Below are positions 39,356 through 46,315 of a stretch of 47,500 nucleotides of DNA, piece by piece. Positions within the stretch are counted from its first letter, which is position 1; the number at the start of each line of letters is the position of its first letter. The notes below the pieces were generated by a model, which searched no databases, had not been told where the DNA came from, and saw nothing but the letters and a program-made list of their open reading frames with translations. The position numbers and the translations under genes are program-made. The stretch comes from Chrysomallon squamiferum (taxonomy: Eukaryota; Mollusca; Gastropoda; Neomphalida; Peltospiridae). The stretch lies in the NCBI GenBank assembly GCA_012295275.1, contig CM022672.1, forward strand, positions 26,958,430 through 27,005,929. The letters run 5' to 3'.

Positions 39356-42300
39356 TTAGTTCCACCTAAGCTGATATCTACAGGGGGTTCAGCCAATGAA
39401 CCTGATAAACCTTCAGTGATTGTCAACAACACAAAGATCATCAACTGTCCAGTTTCAGAAGATGTTGACCCTCCACCCATAATCCTCTGGTACAAAGATG
39501 ACCAACTCATTGAATACCTTGGCCCTGATGCTCGAGTGGTCATTTCTAATGATGGACAACAGCTGATCATAAAGAGGGCAGTTGTGGAGGACACAGCAAG
39601 ATACAGGTGTATTGCTAGTAACACTGCCGGAGAAATAGAAAAACTTTTTGATCTTGACGTTCTAGGTAAGATAATCACAAGATTATGAATTTATGATGTC
39701 AAAAATGTTTTAATTGAATGGGATTAGTGGCAGGTTAAGATATTTGAGGTTTTTCTGCACCAAAGGAACTTTTTTTTCACTCACAGACAGATAGTTTTTC
39801 AGGAGAATTATGAATTAAATAATAAATTGCCTGAAAAGAGCAGTGTATATGTACTTGAATAGACTCTAGGTTGTTACTCATGAAAAGAAACAATTTGTTT
39901 AAGTTTCCATCTATGTTACATGATTATTCTTTCTCATCGATATTTGTTTTTGTTATTTATTACTGAAGGCTACAAGAAATCATAATTATGCCAAATAAAA
40001 GGACAAATGTTTCAAGATGCAATATCTGAACAAATCTAATGGAAGTGTTTTGGAAGCTTCATATATATAACAATTACATTTCACATTTTAGTTCCACCTA
40101 AGGTAGATGAAGAAAGTTCCTCACAGCCTAATCTGACAGTTGTTGTTGGGGAGCCATTACTGATAGACTGTCCACTGACTGGAGTTCCACCTCCAGTTGT
40201 CAAATGGTATAAAGATGGTATACCCGTTGATCCAGAACTGGATAATAATATTCTAATCCATGCAAGTGGCAGGCGACTGGAGTTAAGAAGAGCCAAGGTG
40301 TCTGACCGTGGCTTGTACAAATGTGTGGGAGAGAACATTGCAGGGGACGCCCAGAAAGAATATTCTGTTGTTGTTCATGGTGAGATAGAATTTTACCCAT
40401 TTCTTTCAGCCTTCAGACTGTATGATTGTACAGTATGAGACAGATCTTGTTAATTCATTGTAGCTGTATTATATATAACATCTTTGTAGAATATGAATCT
40501 ATTGGATATTAATCTAAATTTCAGTAATGATATTCAGAATTCTGTTGATTGAGATTAATAGGTATTTCATGACAATTTTAATAAAGTTAACAAATTAAAA
40601 TTTTTTATTTATTTATTCATTTATTTTTTTTTATATCCGGTAATTATTTATATCAGAAATATTTGTTACATGTAAACTTTCACATATTTTTAACAATATC
40701 TTTCAGTTCCTCCTAAAGTTGAAAAACCTGGTGAAGTGGAAAAAAACCTCGTAGTCAAGGGAAATAATTTGACAATGACTTGTCCAGTGTCTGGATTTCC
40801 TCTGCCACAGATAACTTGGTTGAAGAATGACATTCCCATCAAAGAGAACAGCACAAAATACAGCCTGCTGGAGGGGGGATGGACACTTCTGATAAAAAAT
40901 TCAGATGAAGAAGATGCTGGAAGACATTATTGCTTGGCTGAAAATGATGCCGGAGAAAATGAAAAAGCTTTTGATGTTGAAGTTCTAGGTTTATGTCTGA
41001 TTACTAGCTGATTGAGTAAATTTTAATTTTAACAGCTTGTTAACCATCAGACATCTTTTTCTAGAAATACATGCCTGAGCAACTGAACTGGATACCAGCT
41101 GACAATACAGATTTTTACATTTCAACAAAGATGTTAAAGAAACTTCAGTTATTATTTTGTCTTAAAATCATTTCTATAATATGTACAGATATTTAGTTTA
41201 AATTTGTATATATTTTACATGATTTTACATCATATTTTATATATATTTTTTTATATATGTATATATAAATGTTTTAATTTTATTTACATTTCAGTACCAC
41301 CAAATATTGTTCGTAACCAAACAACATCCTCTCCTAATGTCATTGTCAACAACACTGCAGTGTTGAACTGTCCTGTGACTGGAAACCCAATTCCAGAAAT
41401 TCTCTGGTATAGAAATGGAGTTCTTCTGGACCCAGCAGTAAATCCTCGGTACGAAATCCTGGCTGATGGCAGACAGGTTCGAATCCACAGAACACAGTTC
41501 AAAGACAGAGGACTCTACACGTGTTCCACCAGAAACAGAGCTGGAGATGACACTCTGGATTTTGATCTGGATGTTTGGAGTAGGACATTTTTATATTTTT
41601 ATTTTTTGTGACCTGTTTAAAGTTCATAATTTCTATTAGTTCTAACTTTTTTTATCTTATTTTTTTTCATTTAATCTAATTTATACATAGTATAGACATA
41701 ATAGTTTTTACATATTTATTTATTTTGTTATTTTTGTTTTTGTGATATTTCTATTGGTAGATGATGGAAAGACTAAATAATCTAGGGTTTTTTTGATACT
41801 GTGTTATAATGTACATTTTTACTACTGACAGACAATTAATTATCTGAAATTAGCCATATTAATTATTTAAAATTAATGATACAACAAGTATTTATATTTA
41901 ATATTTATTTCCCACTGTGTTCTAGTTCCTCCAAAGACTGACACAAAGGGAGATAACTCTGAACCAACAATAACTGTCAATGTATCAGTAATCAACAAGT
42001 ATTTGTATTTAATATTTATTTCCCACTATGTTCTAGTTCCACCAAAGATTGACACAAAGGGAGTTAACTTAAAACCAAGAATAATTGTCAATGGCACAGT
42101 CCACATTGACTGTCGGGTTAGTGGAAACCCTCCTCCTAAGATTACTTGGTTGAAGGACAATCATGAAATCAGGGAGGATCCAGACATAAACATTCTCGAG
42201 GGTGGGACTCGTCTGGAAATAAGAAATGCCGCAGTGGAAGACTCTGGTCGCTATGTTTGTGTTGCTGGAAATGATGCAGGGGAAACAGATCAACAGTTTG

Positions 42301-44878
42301 ATCTTGAAGTTCATGGTTAGTTGATTTTGTCTTTATTTAGATTTAGTTTTAAAATGAAGTTCATGGTTAGTGGTTTTTGTCTTTATTTAGATTTTTTTTA
42401 ATTTCAAGTTGATGGTTTGAAAATGTTATCTTTATTTAGATTTTTTTTTAATTTGAAGATCATGGTTAGTTGATTTAGTCTTATTGTTAAAATTATTTAC
42501 AGATATTTAAATTACTTTTATTTTTTGTTTTTTTCATATAGTAAATTTTAAGTCTAATGCTGTAAAATTGAGAATGTAAATTTTACAAGAATTTCTTAAT
42601 TTGCAAAAATACAGTTATAAATTCATATATATAATTTATTTCCTACTTTATTATACAATTTAAATATTTTCAATAACATTAAATCCGGAATTATATCTAT
42701 TTATTTTTTTATTATTCTTAATTTATTTATTTTCTATTTATTTATTTGTTTGTTTGTTTGTTTGTATCTTATCTTTTTATATTTTAATTTTTTTGTTGTT
42801 TTTTTTAGTTCCACCAGTGATTGCAGACAGTGGAATAATCACAGATCCTAAAGTGATAGAGAATGAGACAGTTATCTTGGACTGTCCAGTGCTTGGACAC
42901 CCTTACCCGACTGTCACCTGGTATCAGAATGACCAGCCACTGAACCTGGAGCTGAATCCACACATGAGCATTCAGGAAAATGGCCGCAGACTGGTTATAG
43001 AAGAAGCCAAAGTGCCAGATTCGTCAAAGTATACTTGTGTTGCAACCAATGAAGCAGGAGAAGCAGATAAAGACTATGAAGTAGAAGTCTGGGGTGTGAT
43101 ATTTGTTTCATTTTTGTCTCTTTTCATTTGTTTCATGCTCAGTTTTTGTTGGACATGGCTGGGTTTTTTTTATTTAATAATATATGAGTCTGTGTCTGGG
43201 TGTGTCTGTGTGTATGTGTTTTTTGTTTTTTTGAATTTATTTATCTTTTACATGGAATAAAATATAATAAAATAATAAATAAAACCAACATATATATATA
43301 TATATATACTGTCAGTTACTTTACTTACTTATTATATGTTATTCCATATTTTTATTATTTCCTCCTTATTTTTTAATTTTTGTTTTAATTTTTTTAAATT
43401 AAATATTAAAACATTTAAACATTTAAAAAAGATATTGCCCTAATTTTAAAAATCATTAATTTATATTTTTAAAAAAATGTTTTGTTTGTTTGGTTCACTG
43501 TTTGTTTAAGTAATCATTTATTTAGAAAGTTTTAATGTACTATAATAACATATTAAACTTTTAAAATATTTTCACCTGTAACAGTTCCACCTGTTATTGA
43601 TGATTCAACTCGCAACAAAAACCCGAGGGTCATTAAAGGCCAGACGGCCACCATGAACTGCCCAGTCTCTGGAATCCCCTTCCCCTCCATTCAGTGGCTG
43701 AAGAACAATGAAGAGGTTTCCGTGGATACCAGAACCCAGATAGTTGACAGTGGGTTGGTGTTGAAGATTTCCAATGCCACAGAGGCAGATACAGCTCTGT
43801 ATACCTGTTTTGTTCTTAGTCCAGCTGGCGAAGATAAAGCTGACTACAATTTAGTTGTTTTAGGTATTAATTAGTTTGTTTTTTTTTCTTTTATGTATTT
43901 TACATTACTGAATTTATTGGGTTTTTTCTGGGTTTTTGTTTGTCTTTCTATTTTTATTATTTTTATTTTATTTATTTATTTATTTATTTATTTATTAAAA
44001 TTATTATTATTTCTTCTTATTCTTATTCTTATTTATTATTATTATTATTATTAAATTTTTTTTGTTGTGTATTGTTGCTTTTTTTAATTCTATTAAACCA
44101 TTTAATTTAAATTAAAAAAAAGTAATAATAATAAACAAATTATTTTCCTTCTCAACATCTAATCATAACAGCATACATTTTTTTGAATCAGCTGTAATTT
44201 TATCTGTTGAAATACTTCTATATACATAAACAATCTAACATAATCAAACATACAGATATAAAATCGCACACATAAAAACCCTAACAATGTACAGTTATAA
44301 CAAAAACAAGATAATAATATTATCATACCAACTAATTTTGTTTTATAAAGTGCCACCGTCGATTGATGAATCAAATGTTGTGTACAATCCTCGAGTTATT
44401 CAACAACGTCGTGTTCTCATGGAGTGTCCAGTCTCGGGCATTCCAATCCCAGAAGTTCAGTGGCTCAAGGATGGTCAGCCATTAGTGCAAGGTCCAGGAT
44501 TGCGCATTCTAAACAACAATCTTCATTTAGAGATTATTCGAGCTCAGGTGGAAGATACTGCAAGATACACATGTATTGCGACTAATGAGGCTGGGGAACT
44601 TGTCAGAAATTTTAACCTTGAGGTTTTAGGTTGGTGTAAATGTTTAGATGTAAAACAGTTTGAAATAATACAGATTACATAGCTGTTATTTTGATAATTT
44701 ATTATTTAAAAGATATATATATATATATATATATATTTAAATGCTAATGTTGAAAGTATTTTTTTTTTAATTTGTTCGTTGTTTATTTATCATAATTATC
44801 ATCTTTATATTATTATTATAATATTATCATTAATATTACATTATTACTGTTATTATTGTTATTGTTATTACTATTATG

Positions 44879-44924
<46 letters not shown>

Positions 44925-46252
44925 CAGTGCCCCCAACCATAGACAAAACTGCTACAGAAGAAAACTTGTCTGTTGTACAAAATAAAACACTCACCATCGA
45001 CTGCCCAGTGACCGGAGTGCCACCTCCCAGCATGCTCTGGCTCAAGGATCGGTCCCCACTACTGGACTTTCCATACCGTGACCTGCGAGTACTAAACAAT
45101 GACCAGACTCTTGAGGTCAGCAATGCCCAACTGGACGATGCTGGAACATACACATGTCAGGCCACAAACCCAGCTGGACAGGACAAAGCAAGTTTTAATC
45201 TGGAAGTGTTTGGTATGTGTCCCTTTTAGTACATATCATAACAGAGTCCTTATTATTATTATTATTTATTTTTTTATTTTTTTCATTCTTCTTCTTATTA
45301 TTATTTATTTAAATATGTCACAAAGTGGGTGTGGTCATTTTGTTTTTAAAGTTTTTATTTACTCATTATTTTAGTTTTTATTTTATTTTTTTTTATTTTA
45401 TTCTGTTATGTAATGTTATTTTTATTTTATATTTAAATTTTCTTTAAATTTATTTTTTAATGTTGTTTTCATTTTTTCTTTATTTTTTTTTTGGTTTAAT
45501 TTTCATTATCTACTTATTTCCCTTAATTCAGTTAATTATTTAGTGTATTTTTTATATGTTTGTTTATTTATTATTATTCTTTTTTATATTTCCATTTTGT
45601 TAAATGATTCATTTTATAATTATAAAGTAAATTTAAAAACATTTTTTTTAATGAATTTATTCAGTTAATTTAAATGTAATTATTTTTATTGATCATGTTA
45701 TTTTATTTACAATCATTAAAAAGAACACACACATATACAGAGAGACACACACAAAAACATACTTAACTACCAACTGACTTCTGTAAGTGGTTTATATGGT
45801 ATGCAGCACTCCCAATGAGCCACATGTTATTAACTAATTATACTTACAGTTCCCCCTTCTGTACCTAACGACAAGAGCATAACTGAGATAAATATAGTTC
45901 TGCATGACTCTGCTACACTGGAGTGCCAGGCAGAGGGGATTCCAAAACCTTCAGTTCTGTGGATGAAAGATGGTAAAATAATAGAGGAGGAGAATGACCA
46001 TCATCTGCAGATGCTGAACGAAGGGAGAGTACTCCGAATTCAGAAATCTGAAACGAGACACACAGGAAGATACAAATGTCATGCAGAGAATGAGGCTGGC
46101 TTTACTCAGAAATTGTATGATTTAAATGTTATGGGTGAGTATTTTATAATTTGTTTCTTTCAGTTTCTTTTTTTTTTATTTTTATTGTGATTGTTTTGGG
46201 GAGATATTGTTATTTTTATGGTTTGCTACAGACAGATAATTTAGTTATTATT

Positions 46253-46315
<63 letters not shown>

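Noticed and set aside
39064-39678. Long minus-strand frame opposite Ig11
   Set aside because: It consists of translated TTA microsatellite (poly-Ile) plus antisense of exon 21.
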